This document shows positions 7,414 to 14,539 of a stretch of DNA of 21,237 nucleotides, piece after piece (the first letter of the stretch is position 1; every line of letters begins with the position of its first letter). The notes beneath the pieces were generated by a model. It did no database searches. It saw nothing but the letters and a program-made list of their open reading frames with translations, and was not told where the DNA came from. Where the stretch lies: positions 1 to 21,237 of the forward strand of contig CAYINJ010000008.1 in the NCBI GenBank assembly GCA_964364745.1. The letters are read 5' to 3'. Both the position numbers and the translations under genes were made by a program. This DNA is from CAYINJ01 sp964364745 (GTDB lineage Bacteria; Patescibacteriota; Patescibacteriia; JACRDY01).

Positions 7414-7559
7414 TTGACAGGAAAATAATAATCTGCCAAAGTGGAGTATTCTGACTGGGGATTCTAGTGATCCGCCAATGGCGAGTCAACGAGGATCAAC
7501 CGGCGTTCCTTACACCGCCCGCCCAATGGGCTGGCACCACCACGAAAGGAGTGGCCAAG
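7414..7559 (+). promoter_or_regulatory. Leader region of the unknown 186-aa gene, with SD
   Basis: TTGACA at 7414-7419 is a perfect -35 hexamer, but the -10 position at 17 nt (CAAAGT) is poor, so the promoter is uncertain. Further on, GCCC-AAT-GGGC is a small hairpin, followed by CACCACCAC and a strong SD (GAAAGGAG at 7544-7551) 8 nt before ATG 7560. The same CACC-then-AAGGAG arrangement precedes the genes at 14628 and 18304. Confidence 0.4.
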
Positions 7560-8120
7560 ATGCCACCAACATTTCTCCTCCCGGAAACTGACGCCGAATA
7601 CCGGCGGTTGGTTCGCGCCACGGCACTATCCACGAAAGACACCATTCTACGCTTGGGCAAAAGAGGTCGTCAAGGAGCTAAACGAGCAGCGGAGTTAGAG
7701 TTCGAAAACGAGTCATTGATGGCCGAACTGGAGCTGATGCCATGTTCGACAGTATCAGCCCAAGCCCAGGCCGAGCTGATCAGACGTCAGATCAAAAAAA
7801 ATCGAGCCGCGGCCACCCAAGGATGGAAAGAAGCTTTGCAGTTGGAGATCAGCAAACTGCGAAAAAAATTTTCTCACCTAGCTGTTCCGTCTGACCTTGA
7901 TCCGCTGAATATGCAGCAAGCAGAAAACTCCTACCCAACAATCGAGGCCTGGGCGGAAAGGCAGGCTCGCACCGTAGAAAGCCAGCAGATCATCGCGAAC
8001 AGTGAGCGGGTACTGCCGAAAGATCTTCCTCCCGTCAGCGGTCCGCCACAACAGGAGCGCTGGTTGCTACGCTATCGGCGGTACTTCTTTGTCGCCGAAG
8101 CAACCCAGGGCTTGGCCTGA
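7560..8120 (+). CDS. Hypothetical charged, probably helical protein (186 aa)
   Basis: I do not recognise this family. The start chosen is ATG 7560 because GAAAGGAG lies 8 nt upstream; the frame is open to 7467, but the extra residues have no SD. The protein begins MPPTFLLPETDAEYRRLVRA and is rich in Lys, Arg, Glu and Ala through about residue 110 (KRGRQGAKRAAELEFENESL, then RRQIKKNRAAATQGWKEALQ), suggesting long helices or a coiled coil. The C-terminus is Pro-rich, then ends ERWLLRYRRYFFVAEATQG. There is no signal peptide or membrane helix. It stands alone between yebC and the isomerase gene. Its SD type is shared with the unknown gene at 14628 and the IS110-like gene at 18304, unlike the core genes here. 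Confidence 0.65.
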   Translation: MPPTFLLPETDAEYRRLVRATALSTKDTILRLGKRGRQGAKRAAELEFENESLMAELELMPCSTVSAQAQAELIRRQIKKNRAAATQGWKEALQLEISKLRKKFSHLAVPSDLDPLNMQQAENSYPTIEAWAERQARTVESQQIIANSERVLPKDLPPVSGPPQQERWLLRYRRYFFVAEATQGLA

Positions 8121-8157
8121 TGAAGTGGTTGTATCTATCTACGAAGTTTGATGTCTC

Positions 8158-8191
8158 AATCCAGGATAATTAATCTTCTTGGCTCTGGATT
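8158..8191. repeat. Short inverted repeat after the 186-aa gene
   Basis: AATCCAG (8158-8164) and CTGGATT (8185-8191) form a 7-bp stem with a 20-nt loop. No T-run follows, so terminator function is doubtful. Confidence 0.4.
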
Positions 8192-8196
8192 ATTAC

Positions 8197-8248
8197 CCTG
8201 GGTTGCTTTCCTTCGCTTCACTCAGGACAGGCTATCCTCGCAATGACA
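8197..8248. repeat. REP-like repeat fragment (CTCGCAATGACA type)
   Basis: The stretch holds CCTGGGTTGCTT, then CTTCGCTTC and ends CTCGCAATGACA. The same words recur at 17295-17324 and 20641-20773 in this window. This is half of a dispersed palindromic repeat common in many bacterial genomes. It is non-coding. Confidence 0.7.
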
Positions 8249-8250
8249 AA

Positions 8251-8280
8251 CAAGGGAAGGCACCTGGTGCCTGGCCCTTG
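8251..8280. repeat. Hairpin just before the isomerase promoter
   Basis: CAAGGG (8251-8256) pairs with CCCTTG (8275-8280), and inside it GGCACC pairs with GGTGCC around one base. The 3' arm shares its last bases with the -35 box of the next gene. No T-run follows. Confidence 0.6.
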
Positions 8281-8306
8281 CCAAACGCCCGGTAATTCTC
8301 TACACT
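8278..8306 (+). promoter_or_regulatory. Promoter of the PGI/PMI gene
   Basis: TTGCCA (8278-8283), 17-nt spacer, TACACT (8301-8306). Transcription would start near 8313, 22 nt before the ATG. Confidence 0.6.
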
Positions 8307-8334
8307 GCAAAGCGACACGAAAAACAAAATTATT

Positions 8335-9411
8335 ATGAACCCGCTCGACAAATCCACCACCCTCGCGCTCGATCGTTCCGGTGTCCACCGCTCGATCGCC
8401 TTGTTAGCCAAACAGGGCCAGCAGGCCTGGACGGAAGGTCAGCGGATTACTCTGCCGGCCAGCTACCGGACCGTGACCAACGTGGTCATTTGCGGGATGG
8501 GCGGCTCCGGACTGGGAGCGCATGCGATCCAGTTTTTATTTTGGGATAAATTGAAATTGCCCTACACGGTGATGAATGGCTATGCCGTTCCCGGTAGCGT
8601 TAACAAAAATACCCTCTTTGTTGGCATTAGTTATTCGGGCACGACGGAAGAAGTGTTGGCCGCTACCGCCATGGCTCGCCGCCGCGGCGCCAAAGTCGTG
8701 GTGATTGCCAGCGGCGGACCACTCGGCGCGATGATTGACGCCCAGACCGTTCCCGGCTATCGCTTTGTCCCGACCTATAACCCGTCCGGCCAGCCCCGGA
8801 TGGCCAGTGGCTATCTGGGCTATGGCTTACTCGGCATCCTTAAGCGGCTCGGCATCGTCGCCGTCTCGGACGGTGAAGTGGGCCAAGCGCTCCGCGTCAT
8901 GACCGCTACCAACCGGCTGTGGCAACCGAGCGTGCCAGCGGCCACTAACGCCGCCAAGAAGTTGGCGGAAAAACTCCACGACACCATGCCGGTCCTGGCG
9001 GCGGCGGATTTCCTGACCGGCTCAATCCACGCCTTCGTCAACCAACTCCACGAAAGCGCCAAAAACTTCGCGGTTGCTTTTCCCATCCCGGAGTTAAACC
9101 ACCACCTACTCGAGGGGCTGGCCTATCCAAAAAAAGGCCGCCGGGCGTTGCAGTTTGTCTTTATCCAATCCAAACTCTACCACCCGACCAACCAGCGCCG
9201 CATCGAGATTACGAAGGAAGTGGTAGAAAACAACGGCCTCCATTTCATTGAACATCAGCTGACGGCTCCGACCAAACTGGGCCAAGCCGCCGAGCTGTTG
9301 GTCTTTGGTAGTTATGTCAGTTTTTACGCCGCCAGATTAAACAAAGTTGATCCGGGCCCCAACCCGTGGGTGGACTTTTTTAAGGAGCAATTAGCCGCCG
9401 GCAAAAAATAA
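8335..9411 (+). CDS. Bifunctional phosphoglucose/phosphomannose isomerase (SIS domain)
   Basis: This enzyme interconverts fructose 6-phosphate with glucose 6-phosphate and with mannose 6-phosphate in the cytoplasm, feeding glycolysis and sugar-nucleotide synthesis. The 358-residue product has two SIS folds typical of the archaeal/bacterial PGI/PMI family. The phosphosugar loop GMGGSGLGA (residues 54-62) and SYSGTTEEV (99-107) are clear. The C-terminal half carries LHESAKNFAV and ELNHHLLEGL, the Glu and His that act as catalytic acid/base groups in this family. It has its own promoter and a long terminator, so it is monocistronic. PGI-only or PMI-only activity cannot be excluded from sequence. 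Confidence 0.9.
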   Translation: MNPLDKSTTLALDRSGVHRSIALLAKQGQQAWTEGQRITLPASYRTVTNVVICGMGGSGLGAHAIQFLFWDKLKLPYTVMNGYAVPGSVNKNTLFVGISYSGTTEEVLAATAMARRRGAKVVVIASGGPLGAMIDAQTVPGYRFVPTYNPSGQPRMASGYLGYGLLGILKRLGIVAVSDGEVGQALRVMTATNRLWQPSVPAATNAAKKLAEKLHDTMPVLAAADFLTGSIHAFVNQLHESAKNFAVAFPIPELNHHLLEGLAYPKKGRRALQFVFIQSKLYHPTNQRRIEITKEVVENNGLHFIEHQLTAPTKLGQAAELLVFGSYVSFYAARLNKVDPGPNPWVDFFKEQLAAGKK

Positions 9412-9427
9412 TTGTTCATTAATCAAC

Positions 9428-9500
9428 AACGCCCCACTCAAGCGGCGCGTTCTCCTACCCATGCTTGGGGAGAACAGTCCTGCCGCTGCGGGGCGTTTTT
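9428..9500 (+). terminator. Large nested-stem terminator after the isomerase gene
   Basis: The outer stem is AACGCCCC (9428-9435) with GGGGCGTT (9490-9497), followed by TTT. Inside it GCGGC pairs with GCCGC, and an apical hairpin GTTCTCC/GGAGAAC closes the structure. A terminator of about 70 nt with three stacked stems is larger than usual and could also be a small stable RNA. Confidence 0.8.
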
Positions 9501-9510
9501 GGTTTGAGCG

Positions 9511-9519
9511 TGATATGAT
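9511..9519 (+). promoter_or_regulatory. Extended -10 promoter of the GT-C-like gene
   Basis: TGA-TATGAT (9511-9519) lies 9 nt before ATG 9529, so the mRNA would be nearly leaderless. No -35 box was found. Confidence 0.5.
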
Positions 9520-9528
9520 AGCCGAGGT

Positions 9529-11112
9529 ATGCGCGTGATCTTATCTCGCTCTCTTGCCTTCGTCGGTATCGCGGTGGTTATCATCGCGCTGTTTGGGTAT
9601 CTCCAGGCCGTGCCGGGTTGGTTGGATCCGGATTCGTTTTATCATGTCAAAATGGCGCAACTCATCATCACGCAATCTGGCGCGCCGGTGCTGGATTTCC
9701 CTTGGCTGGATCAGACGACACTGGCGACGGCCTTCATCGACCAGCACTGGTTGTATCACGAGCTCTTAGCCGTTGCGGTGCGGGTGGCCGGTCCGCTGTT
9801 GGGTTCGATCGGATTGACCGTTGGGCTCGGCCTACTATTTTTTGTGGTCTGGTGGTGGTGGTTGGGTCAAGCGATTCGCCCGCGGGTGTCGACCACGTCA
9901 GCGGCGGTCTGGGTGGTTAGCGCGTTGGCCGTCGCCGAGCCACTGATCTTTCGTCTCAACTTGGCGAAGGCCGGAGCGCTATCGTTAATCTTGGTGTTTT
10001 TGATTTGGGCGGCCGCCGCGCGGCGGCGGCCGCTCGTCTTGGCGGCGCTGATAGCGCTGTACATCTATAGTTATGGTGGCTGGCTAATGGGCGTCGTCAT
10101 CGCACTGGTCGCTATTGGCGTGACGGCGGTTCATCGCGGACTGGTCGAGCGGCAATGGCGCGCTGGTTGGCGTGAGCTACTGGCGCAATGGCCGGTCGGA
10201 TTCGGGTTAGTCGGCGGCGTCGCTGTTGGGTTAGTGATCAATCCGTACTTCCCCCGCAACCTGCAATTTTATTGGCAGCAAGTTGTTCAGATCGGCATCG
10301 TTAATTATCAAGACAGTATTCGCGTGGGCATGGAGTGGTTTCCGTATGGCTTTAGCAATCTGTTTATCGGCACCGTGTTAGTGACGATTGGGTTAGTCGT
10401 CGCGTTGGCCACACTGTTCGTCACCGCACGGCGACAGCCAGTGGTGGTCTGGCAGGCGCTGGCCCTGACCGTCTTCGGCGCGGCCATCACCTTGCGCGCG
10501 CAGCGCTACGTCGAGTATTATCTGCCGTTTGCCTGGACGTTCGTCGGACTGGTTTTATTGCCCTATCTGACGGCCGCGCCCTGGCGGCGGTGGTATCGGT
10601 GCGCCCTGGACCTGCCCTGGTGGCAACTGGCTGGCACACTGTTGATCATGGTCGTCTGGCTAAACATGGCTAGCGTCATCGTCGGGCGGGATTGGTTGAA
10701 ACTGTCGGCTTGGTTCCATCGTCATTACCACCCGATTACCGAATTAGCCGGCGCCAGTCGCTGGATCGCGGCTAACACGCCGCCGGGCAGTACCGTGTTA
10801 CACAGCGACTGGGACGAATTCCCGGCGCTGTGGTATCACAACGACCACAATCGCTATATTGCCGGCCTTGATCCAACTTTTCTCTATTTACAGTCAGCAG
10901 AAAAATATCGGCTCTACGAAGACGTCACGATGGGTCGGCGGGCGGACGTCGCCGTGGCCGCCAGTCAGTTCGGCGCTAATACCGTGGTGATTAAAAAAAA
11001 CGACCACCCAGCGATGTTGGCCGCCGCGCGACAAGACCCGGCGCTGACACTGACCTATGAAGATGATGAAGCGGTGGTGTTTTTGATTAAAATAGCCGAG
11101 GCGAACTATTGA
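9529..11112 (+). CDS. Multi-pass membrane protein, GT-C glycosyltransferase-like
   Basis: The 527-residue product begins with a membrane helix and has about ten or more hydrophobic segments up to about residue 385, then a soluble C-terminal part of about 140 residues. The first outer loop contains DPDSFYHVKMAQLI and FIDQHWLYHELLA, in the place where GT-C enzymes (STT3, PMT and relatives) keep their acidic active-site residues. The C-terminal part has HSDWDEFPALWYHNDHN and YIAGLDPTFLY, motifs I associate with uncharacterised GT-C-like proteins. Such enzymes move sugars from polyprenyl-phosphate donors outside the membrane. Substrate and acceptor are unknown, and a non-enzymatic role is possible. 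Confidence 0.7.
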   Translation: MRVILSRSLAFVGIAVVIIALFGYLQAVPGWLDPDSFYHVKMAQLIITQSGAPVLDFPWLDQTTLATAFIDQHWLYHELLAVAVRVAGPLLGSIGLTVGLGLLFFVVWWWWLGQAIRPRVSTTSAAVWVVSALAVAEPLIFRLNLAKAGALSLILVFLIWAAAARRRPLVLAALIALYIYSYGGWLMGVVIALVAIGVTAVHRGLVERQWRAGWRELLAQWPVGFGLVGGVAVGLVINPYFPRNLQFYWQQVVQIGIVNYQDSIRVGMEWFPYGFSNLFIGTVLVTIGLVVALATLFVTARRQPVVVWQALALTVFGAAITLRAQRYVEYYLPFAWTFVGLVLLPYLTAAPWRRWYRCALDLPWWQLAGTLLIMVVWLNMASVIVGRDWLKLSAWFHRHYHPITELAGASRWIAANTPPGSTVLHSDWDEFPALWYHNDHNRYIAGLDPTFLYLQSAEKYRLYEDVTMGRRADVAVAASQFGANTVVIKKNDHPAMLAAARQDPALTLTYEDDEAVVFLIKIAEANY

Positions 11113-11555
11113 GCCGACCAGTAGCCGTCGAGCGACGTGGTTTGCTGACAATCGATCGCGCTACAGCCAATCGTCGAACAGGTGGCTTGGCAACTGGCCA
11201 GGCGCGTCTCCGGCGTAACACCGGTCAGGAAGAGAGTGCAGCCGACATAGCGGCCCGAGTGAAAAGTCAGGAGATGGGCTGGCCCTGAACCGTGTGAGTA
11301 GATAGTAAATTGTTTTTCGTACAAGTCCCAGTAGCGACACTGTTGAATGGTCGTGGCCGTCACGACCGGCGCAACCACGATCGGCTTAGAAGCCAAATCG
11401 GTCAACCAGCTGTTGCCATGGAATTGTTCACTCCGCCAGAAACTAAGCGAGCGCACCGGTTGATTGGTGATCTCGCCGCCGAAGGCCTGCGCGCCAATCG
11501 TGGCGATTCCCAGGCCGATCAAGAGTAGTAAGCTCGTGAGGAAGAGTTTGTTCAT
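11106..11555 (-). CDS. Small secreted Cys-rich protein
   Basis: The 149-residue product starts MNKLFLTSLLLLIGLGIATI followed by GAQAFGG, a signal peptide that may be cleaved after AQA or stay as an anchor. The mature part has several cysteines near the C-terminus (QQCRYW, VGCTLF, ASCQATCSTIGCSAIDCQQ), suggesting a disulfide-stabilised domain outside the cell. I do not recognise the family. It has its own promoter (11586-11614). The gene converges with the GT-C-like gene and overlaps it by 7 nt, leaving no room for a terminator between them. Confidence 0.7.
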   Translation of the reverse strand: MNKLFLTSLLLLIGLGIATIGAQAFGGEITNQPVRSLSFWRSEQFHGNSWLTDLASKPIVVAPVVTATTIQQCRYWDLYEKQFTIYSHGSGPAHLLTFHSGRYVGCTLFLTGVTPETRLASCQATCSTIGCSAIDCQQTTSLDGYWSAQ

Positions 11556-11585
11556 ATAACTGTGGCAGCAAATTAATGATTCGCT

Positions 11586-11614
11586 AGTTTACCGCCAGCC
11601 GTTATTTTTGTCAA
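11586..11614 (-). promoter_or_regulatory. Consensus promoter of the secreted protein gene
   Basis: Minus strand TTGACA (11609-11614), 17-nt spacer, TAAACT (11586-11591). The TGA stop of the upstream DUF2079 gene (11611-11613) is embedded in the -35 box. Confidence 0.75.
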
Positions 11615-13572
11615 GCCGATGGTTTGATGGGCCAGCAAGAGGAAGTTAACACTTCGACGGATGTCGGTTGAGGAACGATCCGATCTAGCCGATCATAAGT
11701 GGCAAAACCATTGGCCGCTACTAAACTGATACATACTTGGTCCACCGGATCATCCTCATCCGCCAGCCGGTAAGTGGTGGTCAGGCGGTCGGTGGGTTTA
11801 AGCTCATCACTGCGATACAGCCCGTAAGCTAACGGCAGCAGTCGCGCTGAAAGAAGTTGGCTGTGATCCCAGCGCTCGTACCGCAAGAAGGTGTTGGCTT
11901 TCGCTTGGCGGAATTGGACCGTGCAGCTGAAGTCCGTCGGAGCGGCCCCACCCCGCCGGGGCTCACAGCCAAAATAATTAGTCGCCGGAGTGGCGGTGAG
12001 AACATAAGGAACAAATTGCGACGCGGCGTTACGGCGGTAAAGCAAGAGGGTGTCGGTCACGGCGACGACGTTGAGTTGTTCGGTCTGGAGTAATTGCCGC
12101 AGTCGAGCATGGGCGGTGGGGTAGGCCGACGCGGAGAAGGTCCGGTCCGCAAACCGCCAGGGCCACAACAGCGTGTCGCGAGCGTCTAGGGCCAAGAGCT
12201 CGATCGGGCCGGGGGCGACGTATGGCTGCTGGGATAATTGTTGCTGACCGATAAACAGATAATCAGCCAACAGGACGGTTGGTTGGGTCGCTAGCCAAGG
12301 CAATGGGGTGGTAGTCGCGGCCACGACCGCGACCGGTAGCTGATCGACTAGCGCCTGACGATAGACGCGGCCGGTGGCCAGAGAGGTAACACTGGCCGGC
12401 CAGACGCCCAACGGCCACCAGGCCAACAATGTTGCTAGCGCAACAATGGCGATCGGCCACCACCGCGGGATGAACTTCGCCGGGACCCAGGCCGTAAACC
12501 ATTTAGGGAATCGCCAGTCCGACCGCTCCAGCGCGGCTAGTGACTCCACCAGCGCTAGGGTTAAGGCGATCGTCAGTGGTAAATGATAATGAGTAGTTAG
12601 CGCAACTAAAGAGTCGCTGCCGGCCAGCAACAGCGCCGCCAATGATCCCGTCCCGATCCATAACGCGCGCGGTCGCAGCAGGGCTAGGAAACCAGCCGGT
12701 AACAGCAGCCCGACAATTAATTGCCAGTGATCAACATTAAAGATCAGGTGGCCAATCACCCGCAGTGGGTGCAGGATCACTCTAGACAACACGGCTGACC
12801 ATGACGACCCCAACCAGCCATAATACGCCAAAAATTTATAACTGCCGTCGGGAGCGAAGTGGCCGATGATCCATTGCGCTAGACCAAACCAAACCACGGC
12901 GGCTATGGCGGGGAGGAGCCACCAGCGCCAAGTGGCCCAGAGATGACCAGATCGGTATTCATGCCAGCCGATGACTACGGCTAAGCCGGCGACCATGAAG
13001 GCCGTGTCTTCGCGCAGTGACAAGATGGCGGCAATCGCCACGCCGAACCAAATTACTCGCGCCAACTTTTTGGGGACGAAAAAATACAGGTACCACGCAC
13101 CAAACACCAGCAGCGGCGCGAAGGCAAGGAGGTGAAACTCATACATGGCGGCCCGCCACAGGAGCGGGTTAAATAAATAACCCAGCGGAGCAACGACCGC
13201 CCACCACGGCGATCGGATGGTGCGGCGCGCGATCAAGTACAGCGGTACTGCCGCGGCCACCAAAGCCAGCACCTGCAGCCAAAGCAACAGTAAGGGCGAC
13301 GACCACAGCCACCACAGCGGGGCTAAGAGCAGTAAAAACGGCGAGGCGTGATCGCCCCAGTACGATGGCGGATGAATGGTTGATCCCAGCCAATGACCGC
13401 GAATGGTTTGCTCCAAGGTCGCCGCGAAAATGCTTAAGTCCAGCGCGTTATAGCCGAGGGTGAGATATTTAATCGTGACCAGTAAGCCCAAACTGGCCCC
13501 GACTAAAATTAAACTACCGACCACCCACGTCAGTGGTTGCTGACCTAACTGATAAATGGTTGACAAACGCAT
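11611..13572 (-). CDS. DUF2079 multi-pass membrane protein
   Basis: The 653-residue product matches the DUF2079 family of large bacterial membrane proteins: ALDLSIFAATLEQTIRGHWL, then YWGDHASPFLLLLAPLWWL, VPLYLIARRTI and MYEFHLLAFAPLLVFGAWYL. The GDH-SP loop and the F-H pair are the family's conserved sites. It has roughly ten to twelve membrane segments up to about residue 390, then a soluble domain of about 260 residues. Distant resemblance to GT-C glycosyltransferases is known for such proteins, but no reaction is established. With the GT-C-like gene it suggests a cell-surface polymer neighbourhood. Confidence 0.85.
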   Translation of the reverse strand: MRLSTIYQLGQQPLTWVVGSLILVGASLGLLVTIKYLTLGYNALDLSIFAATLEQTIRGHWLGSTIHPPSYWGDHASPFLLLLAPLWWLWSSPLLLLWLQVLALVAAAVPLYLIARRTIRSPWWAVVAPLGYLFNPLLWRAAMYEFHLLAFAPLLVFGAWYLYFFVPKKLARVIWFGVAIAAILSLREDTAFMVAGLAVVIGWHEYRSGHLWATWRWWLLPAIAAVVWFGLAQWIIGHFAPDGSYKFLAYYGWLGSSWSAVLSRVILHPLRVIGHLIFNVDHWQLIVGLLLPAGFLALLRPRALWIGTGSLAALLLAGSDSLVALTTHYHLPLTIALTLALVESLAALERSDWRFPKWFTAWVPAKFIPRWWPIAIVALATLLAWWPLGVWPASVTSLATGRVYRQALVDQLPVAVVAATTTPLPWLATQPTVLLADYLFIGQQQLSQQPYVAPGPIELLALDARDTLLWPWRFADRTFSASAYPTAHARLRQLLQTEQLNVVAVTDTLLLYRRNAASQFVPYVLTATPATNYFGCEPRRGGAAPTDFSCTVQFRQAKANTFLRYERWDHSQLLSARLLPLAYGLYRSDELKPTDRLTTTYRLADEDDPVDQVCISLVAANGFATYDRLDRIVPQPTSVEVLTSSCWPIKPSA

Positions 13573-13598
13573 AAATCGTGACTATACTGCGTACGCCT

Positions 13599-13604
13599 AT
13601 TATA
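13599..13604 (-). promoter_or_regulatory. -10 box of the DUF2079 gene
   Basis: TATAAT on the minus strand gives a start near 13592 and a leader of about 20 nt to ATG 13572. No good -35 box was seen. Confidence 0.45.
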
Positions 13605-13632
13605 GCCGACTTGATAATCAGTGGATAGTAAT

Positions 13633-13730
13633 TTAGCTATTGAAAGCGGTAGTAGTTCAGTTGGTAGAACGCTTCCTTGCCAAGGAAGAGGTCGCCGGTT
13701 CGAGCCCGGTCTACCGCTTTCAATAGCTAA
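13633..13730. repeat. 20-bp perfect inverted repeat enclosing tRNA-Gly
   Basis: The 20 bases at 13633-13652 are the exact reverse complement of 13711-13730. The inner 7 bp are the acceptor stem, one more pair uses the discriminator base, and 12 further pairs lie in the flanks. The precursor can therefore extend its acceptor stem by 13 bp. Confidence 0.95.
13646..13718 (+). tRNA. tRNA-Gly (anticodon GCC)
   Basis: A 73-nt cloverleaf: acceptor GCGGTAG/CTACCGC, D-arm with AGTTGGTAGA, anticodon arm CTTCC-TTGCCAA-GGAAG with anticodon GCC (reads GGC/GGU), and T-arm GCCGG-TTCGAGC-CCGGT. Discriminator T; CCA is not encoded. Confidence 0.97.
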
Positions 13731-13756
13731 TTGGAGAATCAACGAAATAATAGTTG

Positions 13757-13782
13757 CCCCGCCTTGCGGGGTCTACTGTTTT
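13757..13782 (+). terminator. Probable terminator after tRNA-Gly
   Basis: CCCCGC-CTT-GCGGGG (13757-13771) is followed by TCTACTGTTTT. The T-run is broken, so strength is uncertain. Confidence 0.5.
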
Positions 13783-13798
13783 AAAGCGTTTGCTGTTA

Positions 13799-13807
13799 TG
13801 CTATGAT
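13799..13807 (+). promoter_or_regulatory. Extended -10 promoter of the HNH gene
   Basis: TGC-TATGAT (13799-13807) lies 8 nt before ATG 13816, giving a leaderless or near-leaderless mRNA. The transcript can run on into tRNA-Leu. Confidence 0.5.
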
Positions 13808-13815
13808 GTTGGTAT

Positions 13816-14295
13816 ATGCGTAAACGGACTTGGACTGATGAAAAATTGAAAAATGCAGTAGCTCTCTCTAAGAGTATTCGGCAAACCATCGCGAAGTTAG
13901 GGCTGAGAGATGCTGGTGGTAATTATGAGCAAGTAAAGAGAGTGATCCGAGAACAGCATCTTTCCACGAAGCACTTTTCTGGGCAGGCCTGGAATAAAGG
14001 GTTGCGTGGTGTTGCGAAGCCACGGGTAGCGTTAGCAGATATCCTTCGTCGTAATAGTACCTGGCAAAGTTATAAGTTAAAAAAGCGTTTATTTGCCGCG
14101 GGCATAAAGACACCACGCTGTGAACAATGTGGCTGGGCCAAGCAAGCCACTGATGGACGGATACCAGTGGAATTGGATCACATAAATGGGGATCGTTATG
14201 ATAATCGGGCAGAGAATCTAAGAATCTTATGTCCTAATTGTCATAGTTTACAGTTGACTCATCGAGGGTTAAATAGGGAAAAGCGTCCGGGCTAG
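13816..14295 (+). CDS. HNH endonuclease, overlapping tRNA-Leu
   Basis: The 159-residue product has an N-terminal helix-turn-helix-like region (WTDEKLKNAVALSKSIRQTI and LGLRDAGGNYEQVKRVIREQ) and a C-terminal HNH nuclease fold: CEQCGW, ELDHINGDRYDNRAENLRIL, CPNCHSLQLTHRG. The two CxxC pairs would bind structural zinc, and DH-N-H form the metal site that cuts DNA. Such proteins are common in phages and as free-standing homing-type nucleases. Its base composition is less GC-rich than its neighbours. The last 7 nt, including the TAG stop, are the 5' acceptor strand of tRNA-Leu, so gene and tRNA overlap. It may be a mobile gene that came to rest against the tRNA. Confidence 0.88.
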   Translation: MRKRTWTDEKLKNAVALSKSIRQTIAKLGLRDAGGNYEQVKRVIREQHLSTKHFSGQAWNKGLRGVAKPRVALADILRRNSTWQSYKLKKRLFAAGIKTPRCEQCGWAKQATDGRIPVELDHINGDRYDNRAENLRILCPNCHSLQLTHRGLNREKRPG

Positions 14296-14374
14296 TGGCG
14301 AAATTGGTATACGCACGACACTTAAAATGTCGAGGGCTTCAACGCCCGTGTGGGTTCGAGTCCCACCTAGCCCA
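14289..14374 (+). tRNA. tRNA-Leu (anticodon TAA)
   Basis: An 86-nt class II tRNA: acceptor GGGCTAG/CTAGCCC, anticodon arm CGACA-CTTAAAA-TGTCG with anticodon TAA (reads UUA/UUG), long variable arm GGGC-TTCAAC-GCCC, T-arm TGGG-TTCGAGT-CCCA region, discriminator A. CCA is not encoded. Confidence 0.97.
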
Positions 14375-14383
14375 TTAAAGAAT

Positions 14384-14406
14384 ACTGTCGCCAGGCAGTG
14401 TTTTTT
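14384..14406 (+). terminator. Terminator after tRNA-Leu
   Basis: ACTGTC and GGCAGT form a 6-bp stem with a 4-nt loop, followed by G and TTTTTT. Confidence 0.75.
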
Positions 14407-14435
14407 GTTACGTTCGTGAATTGGGTAAAAACGGG

Positions 14436-14476
14436 GACGAGAAGCCTGTCCTGAGGAGCCCCGCTGCGGGGCGACG
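14436..14476. repeat. REP-like palindrome between the tRNA-Leu tail copies
   Basis: CCTGTCCTGAGGAG is followed by GCCCCGC-TGC-GGGGC and GACGTGAGG. The GGAGCCCCGC words also occur in the repeat at 16987-17016. It separates the real tRNA-Leu from the copy of its 3' tail. Confidence 0.55.
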
Positions 14477-14482
14477 TGAGGA

Positions 14483-14498
14483 AGTCCCACCTAGCCCA
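14483..14498 (+). repeat. Direct repeat of the tRNA-Leu 3' end (att-like or tRNA remnant)
   Basis: AGTCCCACCTAGCCCA is an exact copy of 14359-14374, the last 16 nt of tRNA-Leu, 124 bp downstream. Both copies are followed by AATACT and a terminator hairpin, so the duplicated block includes the terminator. Confidence 0.85.
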
Positions 14499-14505
14499 CC
14501 AAAAT

Positions 14506-14532
14506 ACTTTGTCCGCTAGACAGAGTTTTTTT
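14506..14532 (+). terminator. Second, related terminator after the tRNA tail copy
   Basis: ACTTTGTC and GACAGAGT pair with one wobble over 8 bp around a 5-nt loop, followed by TTTTTT. It resembles the tRNA-Leu terminator in position and in the AATACT lead-in. Confidence 0.7.
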
Positions 14533-14539
14533 GTTTCCC

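Noticed and set aside
13545..13742. Minus-strand ORF with RPGSNRRPLPWQG over tRNA-Gly
   Set aside because: It is the antisense of the tRNA gene, a well-known type of false ORF.
14269..14490. Minus-strand ORF with GLGGTRTHTGVEALD over tRNA-Leu
   Set aside because: It is the antisense of tRNA-Leu and its flank; the peptide is a common misannotation.
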